DNA of 64,000 nucleotides from Cylindrodendrum hubeiense (lineage: Eukaryota; Ascomycota; Sordariomycetes; Hypocreales; Nectriaceae), in assembly GCA_014621425.1 (NCBI GenBank), contig JAANBB010000175.1, positions 1 to 64,000 on the forward strand. The letters run 5' to 3'. The notes under the pieces were generated by a model that was given only the letters and a program-made list of their open reading frames with translations, searched no databases and was not told where the DNA came from. The position numbers and the translations under genes are program-made. Each line of letters starts with the position of its first letter. Positions within the stretch are counted from its first letter, which is position 1. Shown here piece by piece: positions 1 through 10,725 of the stretch.

Positions 1-161
1 TCCACTCGCAGCGTCCACTCACAGCGCCGCGCCGCCCAGCGGAGTCTTCAGAGGGGGTCCGGCAGAAGCGCAGCGACGTCATGCCCCGGACATGGCGTGC
101 GGGGGGGGGCTTCCGAATGACCTGTGGACTGGCATCCGGCTCCGAGCCAGCGGCCTTGATT

Positions 162-209
162 TGGCGGACATCAACTGGCGGGCATCAACTGGCGGACATC
201 AACTGGCGG
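162..209. repeat. 15-bp tandem repeat, about three copies
   Basis: The unit GGCGGACATCAACT with one extra base is repeated about three times with one G/A change (GGGCATC versus GGACATC). It lies in non-coding DNA. Confidence 0.75.
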
Positions 210-291
210 CAAGAGGCCGAGACTCGCACAATGCCACAATCCCGCAATCCCGCCATCACACAATCACACCGCTCTCCCGCACGTCACATCC

Positions 292-332
292 CCCATCCCA
301 TCCCATCCCATCCCATCCCATCCCATCCCATC
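292..332. repeat. (CCCAT)n pentanucleotide microsatellite
   Basis: About eight uninterrupted CCCAT units end in a degenerate TCTCA. It is non-coding and probably variable in length between strains. Confidence 0.9.
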
Positions 333-1292
333 TCAAGGGAGGTTGGCCGTGCGTGCGGTGTGTCGATGCGACGCCATATGTAACTTGCGCCGGCGGGACT
401 GACCACACGGATGCAAAGGCAGTTCCACGGCATTGTGCCTCTTGGTGCGCAGATGAGATGCAAGATGCAAAGCAAGATGGCAGCGGTGACCGCCAACTGG
501 TCGACCCGAAGCCCATCGCCCGTCCTCTGGCCTTGTCCTCGCCGGGGATTGGGACGATCCGGGCAAGCCTGCAAGCCTGCAAGCCTGCCACCCTTCTCGA
601 TTCGGACATGCATGCCTCGCACGGCGCCGCATGTGGATGTGGATGTGTAGATGCACGAATATGCATGTCTCTCGCTATTTGCATCGCGTCCCCGATCCGT
701 CACGGCACAGTACTCGCGGCACTGGACCTGGACCGGATGTTGAAGTCGGAGACGGAGAAGCCGCCGGCAACACAGCCATGGTCGAGGCCGCTCTGTGCGT
801 TTGTGCGATGCTGCCATCCTGTCATTCTGCCATTGTGTTGTCGTGCATGCCCTGGCAATCATCCCCATGACTCCCCAGACCATCCCCATACCATTCCCAA
901 ACCATCCACATCCCCCCCAAAGCCGGGGATACCCAGCTCCCTCGCCTTCTGCCTGATCATCTATCCTTTTCCCCGGGGAAGGTATGCGCATGCACGGTCA
1001 GTCAGTTACTTATTGAGTCAACGTAGGCATGTCTCAGTGCAACATGAGCTGAAGGGTGGGTGCATCATGTCCGAGACAATGACTTGCAGATCCCTCAAAG
1101 CGCAACGGCGCAGATGCTCCGGCACGTACATCGTCAACCACGCGCGCTTGTCGCCGTCGTGCTCTAGGCTTCCGAATAAATCAAATCTAATATTGCCTTC
1201 ATTCTCAGTAGCTTGGGGGCTGCATGCATCCACAGAAGAAAATAAACAATACACTCATCCTTGGCGCGAATAGTTTGTCGCTGCATGGCACC

Positions 1293-1343
1293 CATGACTG
1301 AATCCATGACTGAATCCATGACTGACTCCATGGCTGACTCCAT
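1293..1343. repeat. 12-bp tandem repeat
   Basis: The unit TGACTGAATCCA is repeated about four times and drifts to TGACTCCA in the last copies. It is non-coding. Confidence 0.75.
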
Positions 1344-1686
1344 CGGGCAGCAGAAGACGGGGATAATACCTCCAAAGCTTACAGGGATATCCCACCCACA
1401 GTTGCTACCATCAGTTACCACACTTGGTTGACTGACTCCCTTGCATCGCTCTCCAAGCACTGTGTCGGCGGCTTACTTACATCAGATAATGCGGCCAATA
1501 TTACTATGCGCAGGCGATCGGACATACAATATGCGTGAAAAGCGCATACGCAACCCATCCCGTCCACCCCACCCACCAACTAACCGAGTCCCAACTAACT
1601 CCGACGAAAAGAAAGCAACCAACAACAGTCGGCATAAAATGCAAAAATATCAAAAAAAGAAACTGGATGGCATGGTGAGACAATAT

Positions 1687-1781
1687 TGCTCCCGGCAGGG
1701 CTTGAACCTGCGACCCTCGCATCACCAACACTGGCAATTGAAGTATTAGTACGATGCTCTAACCAACTGAGCTACGGAAGC
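1687..1781 (-). tRNA. tRNA-Ile (anticodon AAT) with intron
   Basis: The reverse strand folds as a full cloverleaf. The acceptor stem GCTTCCG pairs with CGGGAGC. The D arm is GCTC-AGTTGGTTA-GAGC, the anticodon stem TCGTA pairs with TGCGA, and the T arm is GCAGG-TTCAAGC-CCTGC. The anticodon loop begins CTAATA, so the anticodon is AAT, which reads AUU and AUC as Ile. About 21 nt interrupt the loop at the usual place, one base 3' of the anticodon. The discriminator base is A at 1687. T-rich runs downstream on the minus strand (1641-1672) can serve as terminator. Confidence 0.9.
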
Positions 1782-3912
1782 CGTCCAGTTGTAAAGCGGA
1801 TGACCCGCTCTTTGATGCTGCTGGGGGTCGCAATCAGAGACTAACACCGTATGGTGGTGATATAGTGGGGACGAAAGTGACTGAATCAGCCTCTAATGAA
1901 CCCTCGACATGACTTCATCGTAGATGGATGTCACGATAGCGTTGAAGGGCCTGGGTTGAATCCTCCGAACTCCTTCCGGTTGTACGGAGTACTCCTTCAC
2001 TTATTAAGTTTTTGTACCCGTACATCATTGGGTCTCAGTCTCTGGTGAGCCATCCTGGATATTTCTCGTTTCCAATGCTTCGAGGGCCGAGTGACATCAT
2101 CCCGATCAACAAGAGTATTGCTACCCGATGTACAGCTGTTTCAAAGTACAATACTATGAATATGACATTTGAGTAGGGGAAACCTAAGAAGGCTAATTAT
2201 TAGAATTTATTTATCCTAATACTATGTTTTATCTTAGTTGTTTATTCCCTAATATTGAAAGTCTGCCTTAGGTCAAGGATGCATGTGCATCTGACATAGC
2301 TAAGATTTAGGTCCTAAAAAGTATATCTATATAATAACTTACATATATACAAATAGCAATACTCATCAACGAGTCCAGAAAAGGTGCGTGCTCAACATGA
2401 GTGGGCTATGTCCCCTCGACGCCATTCAGAAGGGTATACTGAAGATAAATGGCATGAGAATCTATAGCATTGAGACGTATTTTTGTTGGGGAGGAAAATT
2501 CGAACACTTTAGGCAGTGGAATCGTGGTCTCGTGTTTCGACAAACGCATGGTCTTTACCTCCATCATCGGGACAAGATCAGACAGTTGGCTCCAATTCCG
2601 CTCTATTCTATTGACAGGGATTTTGGCAACTCATCAAGCACCGTCACGGCAGTCAAGAGGGAAAATAAGGTTAAAGAGCCCTCGGTAGACTTGCCAACAC
2701 ATGGGTCTTCTTTGTTCACCTCCAGATGAACTGCATGACGGACTCTAGTGGCGAGCACTAGTAGATGCTGCAGGTTCACGGTTGCGAGACATCACTCTAC
2801 ACCATAGTCTAGTTTTCGGACGTGTCCTAGTCGCTTATCTGCTTCATCTTGACAGAGATGGCGAGTGCTCAAGAAGCGCTAGGTGATATTGCGTCGAGTT
2901 TGGTACAAGCTCATCCATGTTCAATATTAGCATGAGAGCTATAAGCACTGAAGCCGCCGCCCTCTTCTCTCACCAACAACAATCTAGACCACACCCAAGT
3001 GGATAGAAATCTCCGCCCACAACCCGGTTTCACCTTTTTGGACTCGGTCATATACTGCTTGGCGGGAGAAACATTTCGTTGCCCTTTGTTTCATCCTCTG
3101 CTTACGGCTAACAAGATAAAGAGGCTCCTCGCCCGCCCGTTTCATCTACACGATCCCGACCCGCTGCTTAACACGCCAGACCAAGACAAGACGATGCCCG
3201 AGACTTGCATGCATGCGTTCCCGCGCTCTTTGATGACGCTCGATCCCGTTACACTGCAGAATCAAGCAGTGAAATTCTCAATTTCATCTGCATGACTGAT
3301 TGACAGCTACCCGCCGAGAACCTCGCAGCACGGCCCCGAAGGCTCCCTGCGTTTTTTTAATCATCCGGCAACGGCCGGCGGACCCACCTCCGCACCTCCG
3401 GCCCGCTGCATTACCATCCACCCTCAGCTTCACAGCTGGGATACTGGTCCTCTCAGCCCAAGCCGGAGCCGGCTGGCGATCCAACGCGGGGCTTCATCCA
3501 ATCGTCTGAAAAGGATTTTGGTGACAGTTAGACAGGACGGGGGCACAGATCGTCTTTGGTCGACGAATCGTCGTTTCGGGTCATGTATAGCACGGACACG
3601 CTCGGTGCCGCTCAGGCACCGCCTTCATCTACGCTCGTCTACACAGTACTATCATATACGCTCAGGCTGTGTCGCCTGCGACCGGGGTCATCGCCTCATT
3701 GATTCTTCGAGGCGGGACGTCTTGACTTGTTTGGTATCGTGGCTTGGGCCATACCCAGAGTGTATTTATCATTTTGCGTGCCCTCATGGCTAGTCAAACT
3801 CGCCTTGTCGTCCACCTTCCTTTGAAAGCGTCGCGTGGTTCTCTTTTCTCGTCTTTCTTTTTGTCTCTCTTTTCAAACGGTCTCTTCGCAGGTATCGAAG
3901 ACCACCGAAATC
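1782..3912. other. intergenic, partly AT-rich
   Basis: The part at 1900-2950 is AT-rich and holds only short frames without recognisable similarity. The part at 3000-3900 has mixed composition and includes the leader and promoter of the SUR7/PalI-type gene, with a pyrimidine-rich tract at about 3826-3880 just before its start. No other feature was recognised. Confidence 0.55.
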
Positions 3913-4986
3913 ATGTCACGATGCTTACACATCTTCCCCGTCATCCTGTCCTTGGGGGCATGCATTCTCAGTGCGTTGTCCCTCTTCGCTGGCTTCCAGA
4001 AGGGATTCATGGAGGACTACGCCATTGCTAGGGTAATTCATCATGTCAGGATTAGGTCAACAGTTCACTTACAATAATTCAGATAAATACGTCACAGCTG
4101 GGACAGAACATGATCGATCTCACTAGCAACGAAAACACCACCAAAACCGCCAGAAACAGCATATTGGACACGGTCACCGACAAATGGAAGGAGATTACAG
4201 ACGAGGTCACGGGTACGGTTGAGGATGGACTCAACACAGTCACCGGTGATGTTGTCGATGGACTGGCAGAGGCTATTGGGATCTCGGAATGGTACTCACT
4301 CCATGTCTTGAACTTCTGTGAGGGTTTCTTCACTCCCAATGCCTCAAACCCCAGCGCTGGTTTCAACATCACCAGTTGCACTTCACCCGCTCCTGGCCGT
4401 AAGTCTTCTTCATATCATCACTTGCAACATGGTCGCCGACTAATACATAATAGAGCGTTTCGAATTGTCTAATATCCTGAATGCCGAGCTGGAAGTTGGT
4501 CCTTTCAACATCACGCTTGTCGACTTTGACTGGCCCGACGACATTCAAACAGGCATCGAAATCCTCAACCAGGTTCTTCTCGTGCTCTTCATTCTTTACG
4601 CCCTCGGGAGTGGTTTATCGGGCATCAGCCTTCTTCTCTGTCTCGTCGCCTTCTGTGTTGCCGGGAGCCGGGGAGTTGCGGCCATCAACATGGTGCTGTC
4701 GACCCTTGCATTACTTTCCATCGTAATCGGAAGCGTCATCTCGACAATAGGTGCCTTCAAGGGTGTTCAGACAGTCAACGACTTGGGCGGTGACGTTGGA
4801 GTGTCAGCCATGGTGGGCATGAAGTTCATCATCCTCACCTGGGTACCCGCCGGGCTCAAACTTCTCACAACCATCTACTGGACCATGAAGTTCTGCTCGC
4901 TCAGACGGGAGAAGAAGAAGAGGGAGTGGCGCAAGTGGAAGGAGTGGCAAGAGTTGGAGGAGCAGGAGCGCAAGAGCGAGAACTAG
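3913..4986 (+). CDS. SUR7/PalI family plasma-membrane protein
   Basis: The predicted protein has 322 residues from three exons: 3913-4032, 4083-4398 and 4454-4986. The introns are GT-AG, of 50 and 55 nt. The layout is that of the SUR7/PalI (claudin-like) family. A first membrane segment lies at about residues 5-27. An extracellular domain of about 150 residues follows, with Cys and N-glycosylation sequons such as NIT. Three closely spaced segments lie at about 184-212, 220-245 and 265-290. The cytoplasmic tail is short and highly charged, Lys/Glu/Trp-rich. Family members sit in eisosomes and cortical patches (Sur7) or act in pH sensing (PalI/Rim9). The long extracellular part does not decide between them. 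The first ATG is in good context after a pyrimidine-rich leader. Confidence 0.82.
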
Positions 4987-5534
4987 ATGTGGCTTACAGC
5001 GACGTTCCCATACTTGACGACATTGGATCATGAACCAACGCATCACACGGCGGCGTCTTAGAGCAAGCATTACATTGGGACTGAGGGATTTTTTGGGTTT
5101 ATTTTAAGATACCAGTCATTGCCTCGACAATTGGCGGGCGTGACGACCAACAAGGATTTGCTTGAAAGAAGCTGGTCTACTTCGGGTCTTGTACATATCA
5201 CATTCTCACATTCTCACACAAGCTTATTCAAAAAGACACCAAAAGCCGTTGCATTCATGACCGTTTTCGTCTTCCCGTGCATCCACTTCTGGAATGGTGG
5301 CACGAAGATCGCCGCTATATTGATTGCACAACGTCATCACAGCTCGCAGCGCACCAAGCCAACAACGGCGCCTGTTGCGTCATAGCTGTGGCCAGGGTCG
5401 CCAAATGCGCTTACATGGATAAGACAGGTACAGGCATCCCACTCCCGTGGACGGACAATCAACGACTAGCGGGCTCAACTCCATCGCGCGCCCAAGGGTC
5501 CTAAAAACACTCCAACTACGCTGTCAGAAGCTCA
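4987..5534. other. intergenic between SUR7/PalI gene and MscL gene
   Basis: This holds the 3' region of the upstream gene and the promoter and leader of the MscL-like gene. Only short shadow frames are present, with no repeats or RNA genes. Confidence 0.6.
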
Positions 5535-6318
5535 ATGTGGTCGAGTTCTCGCGTCAGACTGCTGCGGGCCTTTGGAAGACCAACTCAGCCCGAGCCAAAC
5601 TACCGCACCATGCCCGGCGCGCTTCCCGACGAGGAGAGCGGCTCGACCGAGTCCGACTCCCTCATAGATAGGGGCCATCGAAACGTGAAGCGCTTCTGGG
5701 ATGGCTTCATCGACTTTGCCTTTCAGGGAAATATTCTGCAGATTGCCTTTGGTCTCATGTATGTCGTGGTCTGGCTATATCATGGGTCTTTCGAACTGAC
5801 ATCGCTAGTCTCGCCGCCGCCTTCACGGACTTGGTCAAGTCTTTTGTCAGCGATGTGCTGATGCCGCCCATCTCCATCATCCTGCCCATTAACAGAAATA
5901 TGGAGGAGAAGTTTGCTGTCCTGCGGGCGGGGCCCAACTTCAACACCTCGACTGGATACAACACGCTACATCAGGCGCAAGATGACGGTGCCGTGGTCAT
6001 GGCCTACGGGTAAGTTTCAAGGGCTTATCAATGGTTTTTCTCGAAATATTGACAATAACAGGTCATTTATTAACCATGTGATATCTTTCTGTATGCTTGG
6101 ATTCGCGCTCTACGGTCTGGCTCACTTTTACACCATGGTGTCCCATGATCCAATCATCAAGCACACAAAGAAGTGCAGGTACTGCAGACAGAGGATCAAT
6201 GAGAAGGTAATACACACAAATACTCAGGCTTGGAACCGTTTGCTGACAGAGATAGTCTGCGCGCTGCATCCACTGCACGAGCTGGCTTGATGGCAGGGAA
6301 GACGCGACTCCGTCGTAG
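5535..6318 (+). CDS. MscL-type large-conductance mechanosensitive channel
   Basis: Four exons are inferred: 5535-5758, 5809-6009, 6062-6206 and 6256-6318, giving 210 residues. A second in-frame ATG at 5610 would give 185 and may be the real start. The core has the MscL plan. An amphipathic N-terminus (FWDGFIDFAFQGNILQIAFG) leads into TM1, followed by the conserved AFTDLVKSFVSDVLMPPIS. A periplasm-type loop (GYNTLHQAQDDGAVVMAYG) precedes TM2 (FINHVISFCMLGFALYGLAH). The tail holds two CxxC pairs (KCRYCRQRI, RCIHCTSW), a predicted zinc ribbon also seen in many bacterial MscL proteins. It should form a stretch-gated pore. The membrane is unknown. The 25-residue extension from the first ATG is Arg/Ser-rich without acidic residues near its start, like a mitochondrial presequence. 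The last exon was chosen because it restores the second CxxC pair. Confidence 0.85.
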
Positions 6319-7008
6319 GACAGACCCTTTATTTTATACCCCAGAAATTCCAATCCAGTCAAGCTGGACTTGATTGATGGTAGGCTATTTTACAGAGCTG
6401 CGCGTAGCATTTTGGTAGAGGCAGGGTCGTCCTTTTGGCTTCACGGTGTCTTGGACATTGGTATTGAAGATAGCGTTCACATTGTTCATTACATATCAGC
6501 GTTATACATAGCTCACTCGTATTGCTCTTTTAACATCCGGGCCTTCTTTTATTTCAAGTGCCCCATTCATTCAAGTAGCATAGTCTTCACTTAGCACTGC
6601 CTACTATGCCATTATTTGCAACCATTCTTCTACCATGTATCCCAAGGAAATACAGAAAGAGAGGAACACCATAACTATCAAACAAGAAGATCATCATGTG
6701 GATAGATGACAAGTAACAGATGATATCAAGGTTTTAAGGGCTCAACTTATCAGGATACTTGTCGCCCAGCATGAAATCAGCGTTGTTTGCAACAGACCCC
6801 GGAAGGGTAGCATTTGAAGCTTCCACACGGTGGACTTTCCCTGACATGAAATACTGTACATACACAACACAGAATATGTATCATAGGAGTCCATAGGAAT
6901 CATGAGGACCTCGTGTCCAAGTGTGATGAGGGAGAGGGGGCAGGAAGCAAAAATATGGGAATGCATCAAATGAAAACCCCTTAGAAGGGCAAAAAGAAGA
7001 ACCTCTTA
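6319..7008. other. AT-rich intergenic before the tRNA-Arg array
   Basis: No coding frame with recognisable similarity is present. An A-rich run just left of 7000 would be the terminator of the first minus-strand tRNA-Arg. Confidence 0.55.
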
Positions 7009-7079
7009 GGTCACGGTGGGGCTCGAACCCACGATCTCCTGATTCGTAGTCAGACGCCTTGCCATTGGGCCACGCGACC
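7009..7079 (-). tRNA. tRNA-Arg (anticodon ACG), copy 1
   Basis: The reverse strand gives a 71-nt intronless cloverleaf. The acceptor GGTCGCG pairs with CGTGACC. The anticodon stem TCTGA pairs with TCAGG around loop CTACGAA, so the anticodon is ACG (reads CGU). The T arm is GTGGG-TTCGAGC-CCCAC. It is identical to copies 2 and 3. Its 5' flank at 7080-7125 resembles those of copies 2 and 3. Confidence 0.95.
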
Positions 7080-7639
7080 TGTGTTGTTTGATGAAGATTG
7101 TGCTCGTGTTTTGGTATATATTGTACCCTTTTTCACTAAAGGACGCCGTAATGAATCAGTCCGGCCGTGATTGACGGGGCCCGGGTGTGCAACAACAGGA
7201 GCCCACGCCGCAAAGCATGATTTATATTGACTTCACTACACGGATGTTTGATCAGTCTTGTTGGAGAAGACTGAATGTCAACTACCTACTCAATTATACG
7301 TCTCAAGTTTAAAGTCTTCCCGCACTTCGGCAGTGTCCAACCTAAGCGAAGCATCAGTGGGTGGTGAGACAAGGGTTGAAACAGGCCTTGCTTTGTATGT
7401 TTGGCGGTACCTGTTCATAACGTTTCAACATGAGCAAATTATAGTCATGGAAACACAATTGGAGAAAACGAGGAAACAAAGACCCAAACAAAAAGCTAAG
7501 CAAAATATACTGGCGGTAGCATATATAACCCAAGACTGGAGGGAGGGACGACAAGGATGTCACGCCTCAGTCTAAATAGACACCATTCTTGAGACAAAAA
7601 AATTGCTCAACTCGAACTGAGGCAAAAGAATAATTTCTA

Positions 7640-7710
7640 GGTCACGGTGGGGCTCGAACCCACGATCTCCTGATTCGTAGTCAGACGCCTTGCCATTGGG
7701 CCACGCGACC
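7640..7710 (-). tRNA. tRNA-Arg (anticodon ACG), copy 2
   Basis: The sequence is identical over all 71 nt to copy 1. It lies 560 bp further right on the same strand. The A/T-rich flanks include a CTCG...GG.ACATATTG-type block at about 7730-7756 that matches the flanks of copies 1 and 3. Confidence 0.95.
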
Positions 7711-8119
7711 TGTTTTCTGATGACGACTTTGCTCGATATTGTGGTACATATTGGGGGAGCAAACGAGTTGATCCACATGGGATGTCCATTGGCGCTCGTG
7801 CACGCAAGTACATGACTCAACTTAAAAGAAGTATTAACAACGCACTCATGGAATCACGGGCATGGGAGCTCCATATGCTTTCTTCCCAATCCTCAAACTC
7901 TATATTCCTTTTTTCCATGTTCCTCATTTCTTAAATTGATGGTAGAGCCAAGCATTTTCCTTTCCCGAGATACGTCTGTCTTTGTGCACGGACCATGTAT
8001 ACCGCTGCAAACGAGACTGAGGTGCAAAAATTTGTACTTGTGTGCGAAAGCCATACTGATTGCAAGAGTTGAGCATGGGTAAGAGGAGACAAAAAGAGAG
8101 AGAAAAGGCAAAAATGAAA
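7711..8119. other. spacer between tRNA-Arg copies 2 and 3
   Basis: This is AT-rich spacer without a supported gene. The left end holds the conserved 5' flank of copy 2. The right end holds an A-rich tract (about 8089-8118) that would terminate copy 3. Confidence 0.55.
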
Positions 8120-8190
8120 GGTCACGGTGGGGCTCGAACCCACGATCTCCTGATTCGTAGTCAGACGCCTTGCCATTGGGCCACGCGACC
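8120..8190 (-). tRNA. tRNA-Arg (anticodon ACG), copy 3
   Basis: The sequence is identical to copies 1 and 2 and has the same orientation. A-rich DNA immediately downstream on the minus strand supplies a T-run terminator. Confidence 0.95.
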
Positions 8191-8284
8191 GTGTTACTTG
8201 TTGTGTCTTTCTGGCTCGATTTTGGACTCCATATTGCAAGAGTCAGGCTTCAGAGGAATGAGGCAAAAAGAGGCAAAAAAGAAA

Positions 8285-8355
8285 GGTCACGGTGGGGATC
8301 GAACCCACAATCTCCTGATTCGTAGTCAGACGCCTTGCCATTGGGCCACGCGACC
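8285..8355 (-). tRNA. tRNA-Arg (anticodon ACG), copy 4 with two substitutions
   Basis: It has the same 71-nt length and the same ACG anticodon. It differs from the other three copies at two positions: one in the T loop (TTCGATC instead of TTCGAGC) and one in the variable loop next to the T stem. Both leave the stems intact, so it should still fold. It lies only 94 bp from copy 3, and its 5' flank does not share the conserved block of the other copies. Confidence 0.93.
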
Positions 8356-9168
8356 GCTTCTAATTGGTTGGAATTTTTGTTCGTTATTTCCTGCCACGAA
8401 GTAAGAGCAGAGCCGGTTAAGCTCATCAACATCTACTTCCAGATACACTCGCATGATGATTATGAGATTAAAACAAGGAACAGTACAGACAATTACACTA
8501 AATATCACGTATTGTGTGAATATGTTTATCCCTAAACCCCACTGTCCTAAATTTACGTTTTTAACTCTCCTCGGTATATGCAACTCATTATGGTGATGTT
8601 GCTACAACTAAATGGACGCACACGAGGAACTGCATAAAACAAATTGCAAACTTCAAATCAGCCATGCGTGTCACACAACGTCACCGAAAAACATGGATAT
8701 AATATATAATCAGTAATATTTTAGTTTTATCTGATAGACACGTCATCTTCCCATTCCCTTTCAGTTAAAGACAGGGGAGCACCGGTAAATATTTCCCTGT
8801 ACAGGGTAGTCACACACGTCTGGGCATGTTTGTTCTTGACAAGTGAGTCAATTCTCCGAGATCAAAGCTTCCTTAGCGGCCAAAGCGGATTGTAGATGCA
8901 ACTTTTGTTACAGGGCAGCTTAGGATGCTACAGCCATTGGCATGCAGCAGGCCGCCAAGGTGCATCCCGCTCCGCTGTAATTGATTTTGCAGTCACTATC
9001 TATAGCGGCCCACCGAAAAGCCGATGACTCGCCCCTCCGGCGTCGGCGGGGCTCCGGTGTTTAAGATGGAGGAACTGCGCGAGCTTCAGCCGATTGAGCA
9101 TCCTCAGCCAGCCGATCACCAATCCAATCCCCAACCAATACTCCCCAAGGGATACCACAGACGCCGCA
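8356..9168. other. intergenic, promoter side of the HIS5-type gene
   Basis: This is AT-rich to about 8700 and more balanced afterwards. The last about 170 bp are GC-rich leader of the aminotransferase gene. No other gene was recognised. Confidence 0.55.
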
Positions 9169-10442
9169 ATGTCCCCCTTCAACCTCGAGACCTGCGCCCG
9201 CCCCAACATTCTCGCCCTTCAGCCGTACCGCTGTGCGAGAGAGCAAGTTGCCCCTCCCCCGCTCTGATATCTGCCCCGCGAAAACCACCAAAACTGACCA
9301 ACGCCCTCCATAGTGACTACAAGGACGACGGCACCAACATTCTCCTCGATGCCAATGAGAACGCCTTCGGACCCTCTCTCGGCCCCGATGTCACTACTGC
9401 TGCTGGCAGCGGCCTCGACGTCGACTTCCTCGGCCTGCACCGATATCCCGACCCCCACCAGGGAGACCTGAAGCAGCAGCTCTGCAATCTGCGCAACACC
9501 CACGCCCACACGCCCAAGACGCTGACCCCCGACAACCTCTTCGTCGGAGTCGGAAGTGACGAGGCTATCGACGCCCTGCTACGCTGCTTCTGCGTGCCCG
9601 GCCGCGACCGCATCCTCACCTGCCCGCCTACCTACGGCATGTACGGCGTGTCTGCCCAGGTTAACGATGTCGCGACTGTGAAGGTCCCTCTGTTGCCGGC
9701 CCCGACATTCTCACTCGATGTCCCCAAGATCCTCGATGCGCTTTCCAACGAGGAGAACATCAAGCTTGTGTATGTTTGCTCCCCCGGCAACCCCACCGGC
9801 TCGGTCCTCGCAAAGGCCGATGTCCAGCAGATCCTTAACCACCCCACCTGGAACGGCGTCGTTGTCCTCGATGAGGCCTATATCGACTTTGCCCCCGAGG
9901 ATGCGTCCCTTGCCGAGTGGGTGACAGAGTTCCCCAACCTTGTTGTTATGCAGACCCTCTCTAAGGCCTTTGGCTTGGCTGGTATCCGTCTTGGTGCTGC
10001 CTTCTCCTCCCCCCCGATTGCCGGCCTCCTCAACAGCCTCAAGGCCCCTTACAATATCTCTAGCCCTACCAGCGCCCTCGCTTCATACGCCGTCTCCGAC
10101 AAGGGCCTGGCTATTATGCGAGACAACCTCGCCAAGATTATCAGCCAGCGCGACCGTATCCTGGCAGAGCTGCCCAAGATCCCCGGTGTCGGCCGTCTAC
10201 GCGGTGGCACCGAGAGCAACTTCCTGCTTTTCGAGATGCTCGATGCAGCGGGCAACCCGGACAACACGACTGCGCTGGCCGTCTACGAGAAGCTGGCAGA
10301 GACCAAGGGTGTTGTGGTTCGCTTCAGAGGCAAGGAGCACGGCTGTCTAGGCTGTCTACGTATCACTGTTGGCACTGAGATCGAGGTTACGAGGTTTTTG
10401 GAATCGCTCCGAACATCGCTCAATGAGGTGAGAGGCTCGTAG
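9169..10442 (+). CDS. HIS5: histidinol-phosphate aminotransferase
   Basis: This is a PLP enzyme of class II fold that converts imidazole-acetol phosphate and glutamate to histidinol phosphate, a late step of histidine synthesis. The predicted protein has 400 residues, the usual fungal length. Two exons are inferred, 9169-9242 and 9314-10442. The intron starts with GC (GCAAGT) rather than GT and ends CCATAG. Only this junction joins PYRCAR to DDYKDDG as in other fungal enzymes, and the two exons are in different frames. Visible marks are the ILLDANENAFGPS N-terminal block, the cofactor region VGVGSDEAIDALLR, the VYVCSPGNPTGS block, the VVLDEAYIDF block, and TLSKAFGLAGIRLG with the PLP lysine at about residue 242. 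It converges with the GH76 gene, with 283 bp between stops. Confidence 0.94.
9243..9313 (+). other. GC-AG spliceosomal intron in the HIS5-type gene
   Basis: The donor is GA|GCAAGT and the acceptor is ATAG. The length is 71 nt, which is not a multiple of three. A GT donor within the exon (GTGCGA at about 9233) would remove the conserved CAR residues and not restore the D-D-Y junction. The non-canonical GC donor is therefore preferred. Confidence 0.85.
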
Positions 10443-10725
10443 AATATGACGACAGACTAAAGCAGGGAAGAAGACAAGATAAGGAAAACGAGGTAAAACG
10501 GCGTTATAGCATAGATCTAGTTTACTCTAGACATAATCTCGTAAATTATAGAAACATTGGTCATGGCATGATGCAAATTCTATATGTCCCGGTATTCCCT
10601 ATGCGGGCCCAGTTGTTTATATGTAATCCAAACGCCTCTCCTTCGGTCCAAGCTCAGGTGGCATGTGCAACCTCTAGAGTAAAATATACAAAGCGGAGGG
10701 TATCTTTTTCTTTTTCTTTTCTTTT

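Larger units (their letters stand above)
1..1686. other. intergenic, simple repeats, no supported gene
   Basis: No reading frame here resembles a protein family. The longer frames (for example 92-1273 on the plus strand) are low-complexity and run through tandem repeats. The stretch holds three short minisatellites, listed separately, and an A-rich tract at about 1641-1672 that can act as the Pol III terminator of the downstream minus-strand tRNA. Confidence 0.6.

Noticed and set aside
92..1273. A 393-codon open frame at the left end
   Set aside because: It is low-complexity, crosses the CCCAT and other tandem repeats, has no family similarity, and overlaps other long frames on both strands.
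9024..10442. Unspliced 472-residue version of the histidinol-phosphate aminotransferase
   Set aside because: The first about 97 codons do not resemble the family. The GC-AG intron model gives the conserved N-terminus from the ATG at 9169.
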